From Quillaja saponaria (Eukaryota; Streptophyta; Magnoliopsida; Fabales; Quillajaceae), in NCBI GenBank assembly GCA_029379385.1, contig CM055613.1, positions 20,044,001-20,108,000 on the forward strand: a stretch of DNA of 64,000 nucleotides, in the 5' to 3' direction. Positions 9,381-21,796 of this stretch are shown here, one piece after another. Every line of letters begins with the position of its first letter. The stretch's first letter is position 1. The notes below the pieces were generated by a model. That model did no database searches, was not told where the DNA came from, and worked only from the letters and a program-made list of their open reading frames with translations. A program made the translations under genes and the position numbers.

Positions 9381-10886
9381 TATTATACCGGGTTTACAAA
9401 ATTTTGAGCATCTAATTTTTAGACAGATTATTACAGCTTTGTCTCATTTTCGAGACCCATTGTAGGCTTGTTTGGGTCATGGTGGCTTTCACCCTGATCC
9501 ATTCTTTAGTCATGGCCTGAGTTTGGATCTTGACAAACTAAAATTGTCATGTTGCCCATAATCCCACCTTTGTATAGCCAAGAGGCTGAGTTTTAGGTTG
9601 GTTTTACAACCTTTAAATAAGCTGTAAGCTCCTCTATTTTGGATGGCTATGATGCTTCCCTTGTTTAGTTAAGAAGGTTTCTTGTTAATTCTTGTTGTTG
9701 AGGTTGATTTTATGGTGTATGGTACAATGTAGGGTGGAGCATAAATACTATAAAGGACTATTTTTTTGCTTTTATTACTTCACCATTTCCCCTATTGTGG
9801 GGCAGTAACAAGACGACTTCTCTTCTCCTTATGTATCCGGTTGGAGGGTGCTTGAAGGAAGCATAGTACAGTAGGGCAGCAAGTGAAAGGAGTAAGAATT
9901 CAAGCTTTTTATTTTTATTTTTAATTTTATTTTCAACACCTCTTTGGCAATTGTAGGTGCAAGAATTCTTCCTTCTTGTCATAGGATTATTTGATAGTTA
10001 GTGAATGGTTTATAGTTTTAAGTTAGTTAATGATTAAGGAGTTGTTAATAGTTAGTTAGGTGACAATCTTATTTAAGTATTTTCATATGTTTTAATGGTT
10101 ATTGAGCTTAGATTAAAAACTAAGAATGGTTATAGGTAAAGCTTAAAATCAAAGAACTTATAGGGTAATTACTTGGGCATGGAAATAGGAATTAGTATGT
10201 TGTAAAATCTTAAGAGTTAGAAGTAATAAGTTAATTTGGAATTCAATATCCAAAAAATATATGGTATGGAATTAAGGAATGATATAGGATTCTTAGTAAG
10301 TATATATACGAATATACACACATTAATAAGAATCAAGTATGATTCTAAAGTACTTGATAACATAATTAGGGGAAAGTAATTGTTAATGAATGTATAAAAA
10401 TTGAACATTGTAATGTATTACTTAAATTAATAAATATGAAATTGTAATTTATAAAAGTTGTAGTACAACAAATAATATTTGAATTAATGATTTTTAGCTC
10501 TAGATTGTATTGAGGATACTTCGACACTATTGCAGTCTAGATGGAGTGATGAACCTCATTCTTGAACTTTGTGAGTGAAATTTGTATGCTTTGGTTGCTA
10601 GATTAGTATGTGAAACAAATGTGTGTATAGAAATATATATTGGGTATGTAGAGCTTTGTAATAAGATTGTTGAACTTTACAGGAAAACTCTGCTGAAATT
10701 TTTAGTAAAATGTCATATGTTTCATAATATTTTTTTTTAATATTTTTAAGTTAATTTATTTTAACTCTCCTTCTCAATTGTAATTAGTAATGGTCATTTA
10801 TGTGGTTAGTGGTGTGAATTAGGGTTACAGGGGTCTTGGATTATTGAATCCTCCAGCCAGTCATGCCTTAAATTGAGGGTGTGACA
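9381..10886 (+). repeat. Gypsy LTR, plus orientation, 3' part well preserved
   Basis: A possible start TATTATACCGGG (9381) and a clear end CCAGCCAGTCATGCC followed by GGGTGTGACA (10877-10886). Near 10495-10560 it carries the GCTCTAGAxxxTATTGAGGATACTTCGACAC box seen in other LTRs. It lacks the GTACCC and ACTCAC boxes, so the middle is deleted. It joins integrase at 10887 with no primer-binding site. Confidence 0.65.
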
Positions 10887-10888
10887 AG

Positions 10889-11757
10889 CTAGCTCAGATC
10901 TACATTAACAGGATTGTCACGCTTCACTGTGTTCCCGATTCTATAGTGTGTGATCATGGTACTCACTTCATGTCTCGATTTTGGGGGAAGTTACAATAAG
11001 CAATAGGTACGAAACTACATTTGAGCACCATTTTTCATCCACAAATAGATGGTCTGTCAAAGCGCACTATTCAGACAATGGAAGAAATGCTTCGTGCTTG
11101 TGTTATGAACTTAGGTGCAGACTAGAGTCGCCACCTACCATTGATAGATTTTGCTTACAACAACAACTATCAAGCCAATATTTAGATGGCACCTTTTGAG
11201 GCACTTTAAGGGCAGAAATGTAGGTCACCTTTTGATGGTTTTAAGTTGGTGAGAGAAGACTTTTAGGCCCCGAGATTGTGTAAGAGACTGCATAGAAGGT
11301 TTTCTTGATTCGAGAGCGTTTTCTTGTAGCCCAGAGTAAGGATAAGACCTATGCAGACAACCGTCGCTGTGACTTGGAGTTTTCTGTTGATGATCATGTG
11401 TTCGTTCCTGTGTTGCAATAAGGGTATATTGTAGTTTGGAAAGAAAGGAAAGCTAATGCCAAGGTACATCGGTCCCATCAAGATTCTTACACGTGTTAAT
11501 GCAATTGCTTATCGTTTAGCCTTTCTACCAAATCTAGTAAGAGGTCATCTAGTGTTTTATGTTTCTATGGTTTATAAATACTTGTCAGATCCTTCAATTG
11601 AGGGATGATATGACTTTCAAGGAAAAGCTAGTGGAAGAAGCTCCTTACCAAAGAAATAGCATCGGTGAAGGTATTGTGGTGTAACCATATACAAGATGAA
11701 AAGACTTGGGAAGGGGAAACTTAGATAATTGAGAAATACCCTCATTTGTTTGATGAG
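10889..11757 (+). pseudogene. Ty3/gypsy integrase C-terminal half with chromodomain-like tail
   Basis: This fragment starts in the catalytic core (LAQIYINRIVTLHCVPDSIV). The second catalytic Asp is in VCDHGTHF near 10955. The Glu position reads LSKRTIQTMEEMLRA, so the catalytic Glu is Lys (GAG to AAG). The zone FAYNNNYQANI, MAPFEAL, CRSPFDG follows, then a frameshifted GPY/F-like region (PRYIGPIKILTRVNAIAYRL, about 11460-11520) and a chromodomain-type end, DEKTWEGET then KYPHLFDE, stopping near 11757. The N-terminal half is missing because an LTR abuts 10887. A polypurine tract and 3' LTR follow in normal order. Confidence 0.9.
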
Positions 11758-11854
11758 TGAGGTACCTTACTAGTTGTTTGTTGTTATATAGTTATTTGAT
11801 AGAATGATTTCCTTTCCTTATTTGTTAGTTATTTCAATTTTGGGAACAAATTTT

Positions 11855-11870
11855 CTTAAGAGGGGTAGAA
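11855..11870 (+). other. Polypurine tract before the 3' LTR
   Basis: TTAAGAGGGGTAGAA immediately precedes the LTR start TGTGATGATCC. This is the classical plus-strand priming site (A/G-rich, GGGGTAGAA-TG junction). The same motif occurs in reverse at 25760-25774. Confidence 0.75.
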
Positions 11871-14800
11871 TGTGATGATCCATAATTTCGACTATGCCTA
11901 ATTAGTGAATGGAGGTTTACTGAAAATATTTAGAACCCGCTAGAATAACTTAGTGAGCTCTGAAAACGATTTCGAATATTTTAGAGTCGATAAAATTAAT
12001 TTTGTAAATTACACAATCTTTCATTGTACACAATAAATAAATTATTTTTACATGCATTAAATTGTACAATGTGTTTAAAGTTAAACATTTACAATTTTGG
12101 GAGTTTACATTAAACCGAGTAAAACTTGGGAATCCATTTTCAAATTTTAACTTTGGAAATTCTTTTAGACCACACAATGGGAGACAAGTGTCTCCATCTA
12201 CATATATTTTTTCTCTTATTTCCCTTTTTCTTTTTTTCCCTTTTTCTCTCTCTTCCCTTTTTCGTTTTCCTTCCTCCTCTTTATGCTATCTCTTCTTCCT
12301 CCCTTCTTTGCAGCAGCCATGGGAGCTTCGAGAGTCCTCATTTGCAGCTAAAAGTCCCCCTTTTTTCCCCCTTTAAGACCCTCATAAAACCCCTTAAAGT
12401 CAGCCTTCTCAAGCTCTCCAAAACAACTCCATTTTGCCTCTGATTTTGCTTCTATTTTTTACTCCGTTTTATTGTCATTTCAGTCCATTTTTGGAATTTT
12501 TTTAGTGGCTATTTTAGCCCCATTTCCCCTCCATTTCAGGCTTATTTCCAGCTCCAAATAGCACTGCAAAACAACTCTCAAAAGCCACCCAAACCAGCCA
12601 AAAATAGCTCCTAAAATTGTACACGAATTTGTCCTACATTTAAGTCCATTTTAGCTTAATTCCTTGGTAGTTCCAGCTCTCTTTCCCTTCTATTTTAGCT
12701 CCATTTGAAGCTTCAAATATCCACCTAAAACACCTTTAAAATAGCCCCAAACCAGCCCCTAAAACACCCAAGAATTTTCTACATTTCAGCCCATTTTAGG
12801 GGTTGCTTTTAGTGGTTGTTCCAGCCACTTCCAATAGTGTTTCTAGCTAAATTTTGGCACCAAAACGATCTCTAACCAAGGTGAGTTGCTAGCTTATAGG
12901 TCTCCATTGTAACCTTGAATTTTCTTGAGTTGTAACAAGATAAATCATACTCTTGTTGTCTTGAAATTATGGTTAAATTGTGTTGTCTTGAATTAAATTG
13001 TGGGTTATTTGAATTCCTATTGTTTTCCCCAAATTAGAAATCCCAGTCTAATATTACTTATTGGAATTTCTATAAATTAAGTCTTCGTTAGTTGTGAGGT
13101 GTTTGGTTGTGAAATTTTAATTACAAAATGGAGGGCAACAACTTGGCCTTATTTATTTTCCTTGTTTTACCAAATATATTAATTCTAGTATACCTTTTGT
13201 TTTACATAAAATTCTAAGTGTGAACTTGTTGTTTAACTTAGGTAATGGAAGTTGAGAACCTTAGTATATAAAAGACTTAAGTAGGAAATTTGTGAGGTGT
13301 GAATGAAAGTTTAGGAGCTCATTAGTAGTTATATAATTATTATATAAGGAATTTAGGATTTGAATATGTTAATATAGGAATTGTACATTTTAAATCTTGA
13401 GAAATTCTAAATATGAAGTTGCTTTGGAAAAATGAGTAATGTTGATAGATTTATGTTGGAAGTGAGGAGTACGAGTTGAAGCTTGAAGGTAATGAAATAG
13501 GGGTTAATTGGTTATTGAATGGGAAGCAAGGTTCAGATTTCGTAGTTCATAGAAATTGAGCATTTTGAATATTTTTGGACTGAATTAAATTAAGAGTGCT
13601 AAAGAAAAAGTGTATATTTGGATCTTAAGATGATACCTATAAAGTTTTGTAACTTGATTCGAAGTATATGGATAGTTAGAGCTATTGCACTTAGGCTAGG
13701 TTCATACAAGATTTTTAGTGAGTTTCAGTCAATTCATGAAACTTCATCAGATTTTGTGGTTAGAATTAGCTTAGGACCTCTAAACAAATGTTGTTCCTAA
13801 TACCTTGATAAGTTATACTAGAAATTTTCATAATTTAATTCCTGAATATGAAATTTTTATAAGCTTTGAAGTTCGATATTGACAATTAAGAATTTTACGA
13901 GTGCCCTGTTTTTGTTCATGTGAAGAATTAAGTAAAATTTAAATAATTAACTGTATTAATATGCACATCCAAATAATACATATGATACCTATATAGAAAT
14001 ATATACTTGTCTATTAATAAATCCAACAAACAGAATTGGATTTCCTTTTTCCTAGAGAAAGTTATGTTCAATTAACTAAGGTAAGGTTAGTGTTGCCAAA
14101 ATCCTGTGTTTTGCAGAATTTGATGCAATTTCAAAGAATAAACCGTATTGATATATATATATATATATCTAAAAATTACAAATGATATACCATTAAAAAG
14201 CCATATGTGTCTAGTACTTAATAAATTTTACAAAATTGGATTTAGAATTTCCTAGAGGAAGATATGACGGTTAAAGTGAACACTGGTCCATACCTCGAGT
14301 CTGGACAGTTTTAACTCATTTGTGTTTTCTAACTTTTATAATAGTTTCTTTCTACCCTATGAATTATTAAAACATCTAAAATGTTTTTTCACTATCAACC
14401 TTACCGCATAAAGTACAATTTATACTACTTACCATATAATTGCTTAATGGTAAACTTTCATAAAGAAACCTATACAAGTTGAGATAAAAGCTTAGTAATT
14501 AAAAGAATATAACAATAATGTTTATGAACTAAGTATTATTTGGAATTATGAATTTTAGTTCTGAACCCGTCTATGGGCTTGATGACATACGTGAGCACAA
14601 GACAAAGTGACAAACAAGATTTGTAAACCAGTGAGTGGTTACTTGTTGCCTTTAGAGGCTAAATTATTATGTGAAATTTGAGTATACGTGATATATATAT
14701 GAAAAATAAGCAAGCACAATATTTCAGAAATTTATTTGAATTATGGTTGTTTTATATTGATTGTGGTTGATAAGGACCAACAAAGTGAGATTTTTATGAA

Positions 14801-15692
14801 AAAAATGATTTTATCTCCGAAATTAAAACTTCAGGTGCACCTAGGAGATTCTAATAAATGTTTTTTTAATTGAGTGCTCAACCTCGGTGGGATGGATTAT
14901 GTATGGAGATTAATTTGTTGTGCGGGCCCGTAAATGCCCGGTAGAGAAGGGTGATACTATTGTGTGGGGCTAAGTTACTCGTTGGCTCTTTGGTTGCTTT
15001 GTCTAATACCATTACTCTGATAAATTTGTGATCCTGTGTATCATGTAAATTGTGAATTTATGACAATTACAATGAATCTGTGTAATGTGAATTAACATAT
15101 GAATAATGTTACGTGATGTTATTAAATGTGTTATACACTTATGTTGTGTGATGCTAGTAGGGTATGATTTTCCACTCACGGAGTTTGTAGGACTCACCCC
15201 AGTTTTGTGCATATATTTTTTTAGTAGCAGGACCTCAAAAGAAGCTAACCACTAATACGAGGTTTTGCTGAGGATTTGACGATAGGGTATTCCTTGGAAT
15301 CTCATACTTGAAGTCAATGATGAAAGTTTGCAGTCACATTAAAACTGTGGGTGTCAAATTAGTATGATGTAATATTCTAGTATTTGTCTTGTTGATGATA
15401 TGAACAGAGCGGAGCTCCTTATTGTCTTTGTATTGTTGTTGTGCAAGAAAAAGAGTTTATAGGATTGTATTTTAAGGCATGTTCCGTATTGGAAGGAATC
15501 TCTGCCAAAATTTTCAATAAGTTGTGATTTGTTTTAATCACCAAACTCTTAATATTAACTTTTGTGTTTATAAATTCTTGGTTTTATTCATTGGTTGGTC
15601 AAGAGTCATGGTCGTTCCTTTATTTGAGTCAAGGTTACAGAACTTTGGTTACCATCACTCCAGCCAATCATGCCTCTGTGAGAGGTGTGATA
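11871..15692 (+). repeat. Long 3' LTR (about 3.8 kb) of the integrase-bearing element
   Basis: It runs from TGTGATGATCC after the polypurine tract to GAGGTGTGATA (the mutated GTGTGACA end). The 5' half is pyrimidine-rich (12190-12450) and has short open frames with no recognisable protein. The middle (13500-14560) is shared with 18300-19140 and 62200-63060 and includes a ~200-bp internal tandem duplication. The 3' third carries CGGGC...GCCCG (14923-14940), the ACTCACGGAGT box near 15174 and GGAGC...GCTCC (15407-15418). No host gene is seen anywhere in it. Confidence 0.75.
14923..14940. promoter_or_regulatory. LTR inverted repeat CGGGC-...-GCCCG
   Basis: CGGGC (14923-14927) and GCCCG (14936-14940) enclose CCGTAAAT. 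Copies occur near 23466, 27178 and 34869, with decayed forms near 16365, 19520, 32270 and 63450. Spacing to the downstream ACTCAC box is about 250 bp in each. Confidence 0.6.
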
Positions 15693-15700
15693 GTTTAAGT

Positions 15701-16749
15701 GGTAATGATGTGAATTGCTGAAAATTTAGTGTATTCACGATAGAAAATACATAATTTACATATTTTGGTAATTTTAGATAATTAAGTTAAATCGAACTTA
15801 TTTAATAATAAGTTCACTTAAATAGTTAATTAAGAGACCTTGAAATTGATTATGTTAATTGTAGATTTATTACGTGGAGCATAAGTAATGTTGATTAATG
15901 AACTATACAACGTTCTTGATAAATGTATATATATATAACAAAGGGATATAGAATTAGTTATGAGATTATTTTTTTAATATATGACTTTATGATTTTCAAC
16001 TCTGGGGTGTGTTGAGGACTTATCCGGCACGATAAGTGAAATCCATGAACTAAGTGAATGGTTAATTGTTGCCTTTAGGGGCTAGATTATTATGTGCAAT
16101 TGGATGTGTATTTAAATAAATGTGCTGGTGCAATGTTTTAGTGAATTATTTGAATCTTGCTTGTTTGAAATTGTCTATAGTTGATAAGGGCCAACAAATG
16201 GAAATTTTTCTAAGAAATAATTTTTATTTCGGGAACTGAGATCCAGGTGCACATAGGATATTCTGATTTAAAATCAAGAGAAATTATGATTCTGATAAAT
16301 GTTTTTTTTAAATTGAGTGCCCAACCCCGGTGGGATGGATTATGTACGGAGATTAATTTATTGCGTGGGCAAGTAAATGCCTGACAGAGGATGATACTAT
16401 TGTGCGAGGCTGGGTTACTTGTTGGCCCTTTGATTGGTTTGCGTGATATTATTGCTTTATTTAATTTGTCATCCTGTGTATCATCTAAATTGTGAATTTA
16501 TGATGATTATAATGTATACATGTAATGTGAATTATTATATGATCAATATTACATGATGTTACTATATATGTTACACACTTGTGTTGTGTGATGCTAGTAC
16601 CCTTTAGGTACGATTTTCCATTCACGAAGTCCATAGGACTCACCCCTTCTCTCATGGATATTGTTTTTAGTGACAGAAGTTTGGTACATGGCATCACCAA
16701 GCTTGTGACTTGCCGATTGAGTACGACAAGGTATTTCCAGGATCTCAGA
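15701..16749 (+). repeat. LTR interrupted by a solo LTR (left part)
   Basis: The sequence begins TGGTAATGATGTGAATTGCT and includes GTGTTGAGGACTTATCCGGC near 16005, CCGGTGGGATGGATTATGTA near 16327, the GTACCC-TTT-AGGTAC repeat (16598-16612) and the ACTCAC box near 16621. It is cut at TCAGA (16745-16749), where the next LTR was inserted. The remainder resumes at 20305. Confidence 0.7.
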
Positions 16750-19700
16750 TGTTATAACCCAATATATATTTATTTAAAATAAAGGTGGAGAAACGCTTGT
16801 ATAAATTTGTTTATGTAAGTATATCTATAAACATATGTATAATATAAGGATTTTTATCCACCACCTATTTAATATATATAGCAAGAAAAATTATATACCA
16901 TATATTTACAAGCTAAAAGTAAATACATATATATATAACACAAGGAATAAAAACACACTATACAACTTTTTAACACCTTAACTTTGGCTTTATTTCTTTT
17001 CCAAACTTTATTTCATTTCATTTATTTTAATTTTTTTTCCTTTGGCCAACTTTCCCATTTGGATTCTTCTGGTTATTTCTTCTTTGGCCAAACTTGACTC
17101 TTCTTTTCTTGGTCATATTCCAGAATTTGCTGGTTTTAGGGCTTCACACAGCTGTTGAGCTAGGTGGGTCTCTTTGGCAACTTTAGCATCCTGCACTAGC
17201 TGAAGTCTACTGCCTTTTTCTTCCTTCATTTTTCCTTTTGCTTTCCCCTATTTTCATTCTCCTTGCCTTGTTTTGGAAATTTGCTGCTAATCGAGAACTC
17301 ATCTATCTAGGAGTACCAATTTTCTTCCTTCTTTGTTTTGGTTGCTAGTCTTGGTTAGGTAGCCATTAAAGGGATTAAAGGGGAGGCTTTGGTAGTTACT
17401 TTCATCCTCTGTTTTCATGGTAGCAAGCATGAGAAGGTGGGTATGTAGGTGCGTGTGTGGGTTGCTTGGTCTCCTTTCTAACCTTAGCAACTTGAAGCTT
17501 TAAATCTTGGCCAAGTAGAATTACATGTGGGAAAGTCAGCCTTGTTTTCTTACCGCGTGAGTTGAAGTTTCATGCTCTTAATTAATTAAAATGAAATTGT
17601 AGCTTATGAGTACAACTTGATATTCAAATTGAGATTTCTCTAAATTTCAACTAAGGCTTCCTTAACTCGTGCTTGGCATTTGTAAATGGAATATTGTGAT
17701 AATCTTCTTCACCAAATGAAGAAACCATAGCAGTTTGTATAAAAGGATAGTGAGCATATTGAAACCATTATAACTTGGTTTTAGTACTAACCTGCACCTA
17801 TCCATTATTTCAAGGTTTATTGTTGACATTGCTCCATTGGTTAATAATTTGTAACAAAATGATAATGTGCAATTGTTGCATTATCATCAATTTTAAGAAA
17901 TGGTCCATAAAAGACTAAGTTATGTACATATGGGTCAGTATTAAGAAAGTATGAAATGATTCATTGTTTTGGCTTGGACTTCATTATTTTGTATACCGAA
18001 TTGGTAGATCTTAAAAGTAAGAAAATAGGAGCGTGTTAAAAGAATATAAATCAGACCAAAAAGGATAAATTTCCAAGGAAATTACCAAGATTCATTTGTA
18101 TAAAAGTATTCTTGTTAACTTCTTATTTACATTAATTTGCCAAAAATATGACAAGAAAACTAACTGCAAACTATTGTTCATAAAATGAGCAAATAATGAT
18201 TGGTTAATATTGTGGGTTAAGGAATTAATGAAATTGGGTAAGGAGTTTGAGCCAAGAAGGGTTAGTAGTGGGTAAATTGTTGGAAAATGAAAGTTAAGAG
18301 GTTTTTGAAGGTGTGCAGGGCCAGATTTCATGGGTTAGAGAAATATTATGTTTTGGGCTAAATTAAATTAAGAGATCAAAAGAGAAATGTAGCTTAGGAT
18401 CTTAAGATGTTGTTTGCAAAATTTTGTAGCTTGATTCCAAGTATAATGTTAGTTAGAGCTGTTAGACCCCGGCTAGGTCATGCAGGATTTTTAGTGCCCT
18501 GTTTTTGGTTCATGTAAGAAATTGAGTGTGTTCAAGACTAATTTTAGGAAAAGTTTCTGAATAAGAAATATAGATACTTGTCTATTAATAAACCCGATAA
18601 ACGGAATTGGATTTCGTTTTTCCTAAAGAGAGTTATGTTCAATTAACTAAAGGAAGGTCAGAGCTGTCAAAATCTTACGTTTTGCAGAATTTGATGCAAC
18701 TTCAAAGAATAAACTGTATTGATATAAAAATCTAAAAATTTCGAATGATATACCAATATAAAACTACACATGTCTAGTATTTAATAAATTTTATGAAACT
18801 AGATTTCGAATTTCCTAGAGGAAAATATAACCGTTATAGTGAACACTGGTCCAAACCTCAAGTTTGGACAGTTTCAACATCTCTAACTCACTAAGTGCTT
18901 TCTATCTTTTCTAATGGTTTCTTCTGCCCTATGCATTGTCAAGACATTTAAAATATCTCTTCATTATTAACCTTACCATATAAAGTACAATTACATACTC
19001 CTTGACATGTAATAGCTTAATAGATAGCTTTCATAAGAGAACTATATAAGTTGGTATATATATATAAGCTTAGTAATTAAAAGATTATAACGATAACGTT
19101 TATGAACTAAGTATTATTTAGAATTATGAATTTCAGTTCCAAACCTTTTTGTGGGCCTAATGACGTACGTGAGAGCAGGACAAAGTGACAAACAAGATTT
19201 GTAAACCGATGAATGGTTAATTGTTGCCTTTGGGGGCTAGATTATTATGTGTAATGGTATGTTTATTTAAATAAATGTGCAAGTGCAATGTTTTAGTGAG
19301 TTAGTTGAATCATGCTCGTTTGAAATTATTTGTGGTTAATAAGGACCAACAAATTGAAATTTTTTTTGAGAAATGATTTTTCTTTTAGGAACAGAAATCT
19401 AGGTGCACTTAGGATATTTTGATTTAAAATTATGAGAAGTTCTTATTCTAATAAATGTTTTTTTAAAATTGAGTACTCAGCTCCAGTGGGATGGATTATG
19501 TACTGAGATTAATTTGTTGTGCGAACACGTAAATACCTGACAAGGGGTAATAATGTTATGCGGGGCTGGGTCACTCATTGGCCTTTTGATTGCTTTGTTT
19601 GATATTATTACTCTGATTAATTTGTGATCCTGTGTATCGTGTAAATTGTGAATTTATAACTATTACAAAGTATATGTGTAATATAAATTAAGATATGAAT

Positions 19701-20304
19701 TTTGTCACATGATGTGACTATATATGCTATACACTTGTGTTGTATGATACTAGTACCCTTTGGGTACAATTTTTCACTCACAGAGTCTATAGGACTCACC
19801 CCTCTCTTGTGGATTTTTTTTTCTTTTTTTTAGTAACAAGAGTTCGGTACATGGCGTTACAAAACTTGTGACCTACCGATTGAGTACAACAAGGTATTTC
19901 CAGGATCTAAGACTTGTAGTGAAGGATGAAAGTTTTTAGTCACACTAGAATTGTGAGGTGTCTAATTTTGTATGATGTAAGAGTCTAGTTATTTGTCTTG
20001 ATTAAGATGTGGACAGAGCAAAGCTCCTTGTTATCTTGGTGTTATTGTTGCATAAGATCATAAGCATATGGGTTTGTATGTTGAGGCATGATCCATATTA
20101 ATGGGAACCTCTGCCAAAATTTTTCAGTAAATTGTTAACTGTTTCAGAAAATAAAATTTTACAATAAACTTTTGTTTTATAAAAGTTACTTTTATCCTTT
20201 GGATGAGCCAAGAGTCATGTTTGTTACTTTGTTTTGGAGTCAGGGTTAGAGAGATTTGGTTCTCCAATCTTCTGGCCAGTCATGCCTCCATAAGGGGGGT
20301 GACA
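16750..20304 (+). mobile_element. Solo LTR, 3.56 kb, with perfect TCAGA target duplication
   Basis: It starts TGTTATAACCC (16750) and ends GGGGGGTGACA (20304). TCAGA flanks both sides (16745-16749 and 20305-20309). Joining the flanks restores the host LTR (GATCTCAGA then CTTGCAGTCA). Internal landmarks are a pyrimidine-rich zone at 16980-17290, the shared tandem-duplication zone at 18300-19140, GTACCC-TTT-GGGTAC (19753-19767) and the ACTCAC box near 19777. A single LTR without internal sequence indicates LTR-LTR recombination after insertion. No gene lies inside. Confidence 0.9.
19753..19767. promoter_or_regulatory. LTR inverted repeat GTACCC-TTT-GGGTAC
   Basis: A perfect 6-bp stem with a 3-base loop. 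Equivalent copies in LTRs of both orientations: 16598-16612, 26966-26980, 32014-32028, 34627-34641 (perfect), 40029-40043 (perfect), near 4891, 21281, 23699, 26285 and 63686. It lies ~10-20 bp before the ACTCAC box. Function unknown; protein-binding site or RNA hairpin is possible. Confidence 0.65.
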
Positions 20305-20700
20305 TCAGACTTGCAGTCAAGGATGAAAGTTTGCAGTCACACTAGAACTGTGAAGTGTCTAATTTTGGTATCATGTAAGAGTCTAGTTATTTGTCTTGAT
20401 TATGATGTGGATGGAGTGGAGCTCCTTGTTGTCTTGGTGTTACTGTTACATGAGATCATGAGCATATTTCTTTATATTTTGAGGCATGTTCCATATTGTT
20501 GGGGACCTCTGCCAAAATTTTTCAATAAACTGTTAACTGTTTCAGAAAATAAAATTTTACAATGAACTTCTGTTTTATACAAGTTACTATTATTCTTTGG
20601 ATGGGCTAAGACATGTTTGTTACTTTTTTTTTATGTTGGGTTACGGAGGTTTCGTTCTCCAATGCTCCGGCCACTCATGCCTCCATAAGGGGTGTGATAG
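20305..20700 (+). repeat. LTR interrupted by a solo LTR (right part)
   Basis: It continues the LTR of 15701-16749 after the duplicated TCAGA: GGAGTGGAGCTCC (20413-20425), GGCATGTTCCATATT, CTCTGCCAAAATTTTTC and finally CGGCCACTCATGCC with GGGGTGTGATA (ends 20699). An almost identical stretch exists inside the solo LTR at 19910-20304, giving a local near-duplicate. Confidence 0.75.
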
Positions 20701-21796
20701 TCACAGTACAAGCAAACTGATGAGCCACATTCCTGACCCTTATGAGTGGTTGATTGTTGCCTTTAGGGGTTAAATTATTGTGTGTATTTAAATAAATGTG
20801 CAAGTGCAATGTTTTAGTAAGTTATTTGAATCATGCTTGTTTGAAATTGTTTATGGTTGTTAAGGGCCAACAAATTGAAATTTTTATGAGAAATGATTTT
20901 TATTTTCGGAACTGAGATCTAGGTGCACCTAGGATATGTTAATTTGAAATTATGAGATATTCAAATTTTGATCAATGTTTTTAAAAGTTTAGGTGCTCAG
21001 CCCCGATGTGATGGATTATGTATGGAGAATAATCTGTTGTGTAAGTGGTAAAGGCTCAGTGGAGAGTGATACTGTTGTGTGGGGCTAAGTAACTCATTGG
21101 CCCTTTGTTTGTTTTGTATGTTGTGATTGCTCTAATTAATTTGTGATCCTATGCAACATGTAAGTTGTGAATTTATGACTCATATCAATGTGTACGTGTA
21201 ATTTTGAATTAAGACATAAACATTGTCAGATGATGTTAATTGACTATATATGTTATATAATTGTATTGAGTGATGCTAGTACCCTTTGGATACGTTTTTC
21301 TACTCACTGAGTCCGTATGATTCATCCCTCTTTTGTAGATATTTTTTTAGTAACAGGATCTTAAAAGACATTAACCACCGATATGGGGCTTGCCGAGGGT
21401 TTGGCAGCAAGGAAGAATTCGAAATCTCATACTTGAAGTCAATGATGAAAGTTTGTTGTCACATCAAAACTATTGGGTATCTAATTTTGTTTTGTTTATG
21501 ATGTGGACGAAGTGGAGCTCCTTGTTGTCCTTGTGTGGATGTGTAAGAACAGGAGTTTATAGGTTTGTATTTTAAGGCTATGTTCCATATTATAGAGAAC
21601 CTCTACCAAAATTTTCAATAAGTTGTGATTTGTTTCAGTCAACAAATTTTTACTGTTAACTTTTGTTTTACAAATTTTTAGTTTTTATTTATTGGTTAGT
21701 CAAAGGTTATAGTTGTTTCTTTGTTTTGCAGTTAGGGTTACAGAGGGTTGGTTATCATTCCTATGGCCAATCATTCCATTGTTTAGGGGTGTGACA
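20701..21796 (+). repeat. 3' part of a further gypsy LTR
   Basis: It enters mid-LTR (TTGTTGCCTTTAGGGG near 20755) and is colinear with the others: CCCCGATGTGATGGATTATG near 21001, GTACCC-TTT-GGATAC near 21281, ACTCACTGAGTCC near 21302, GTGGAGCTCC near 21511 and the end GGGGTGTGACA (21796). The LTR start is missing. Confidence 0.7.

Noticed and set aside
9381..10886. Clean solo LTR inserted in integrase
   Set aside because: No matching 5-bp flanks and no integrase N-terminal half upstream, so deletion or recombination is as likely.
12062..12443. Overlapping ~105-codon plus-strand open frames
   Set aside because: They lie in a pyrimidine-rich stretch of an LTR, are Phe/Ser/Leu-rich low complexity and overlap each other in different frames. 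No domain recognised.
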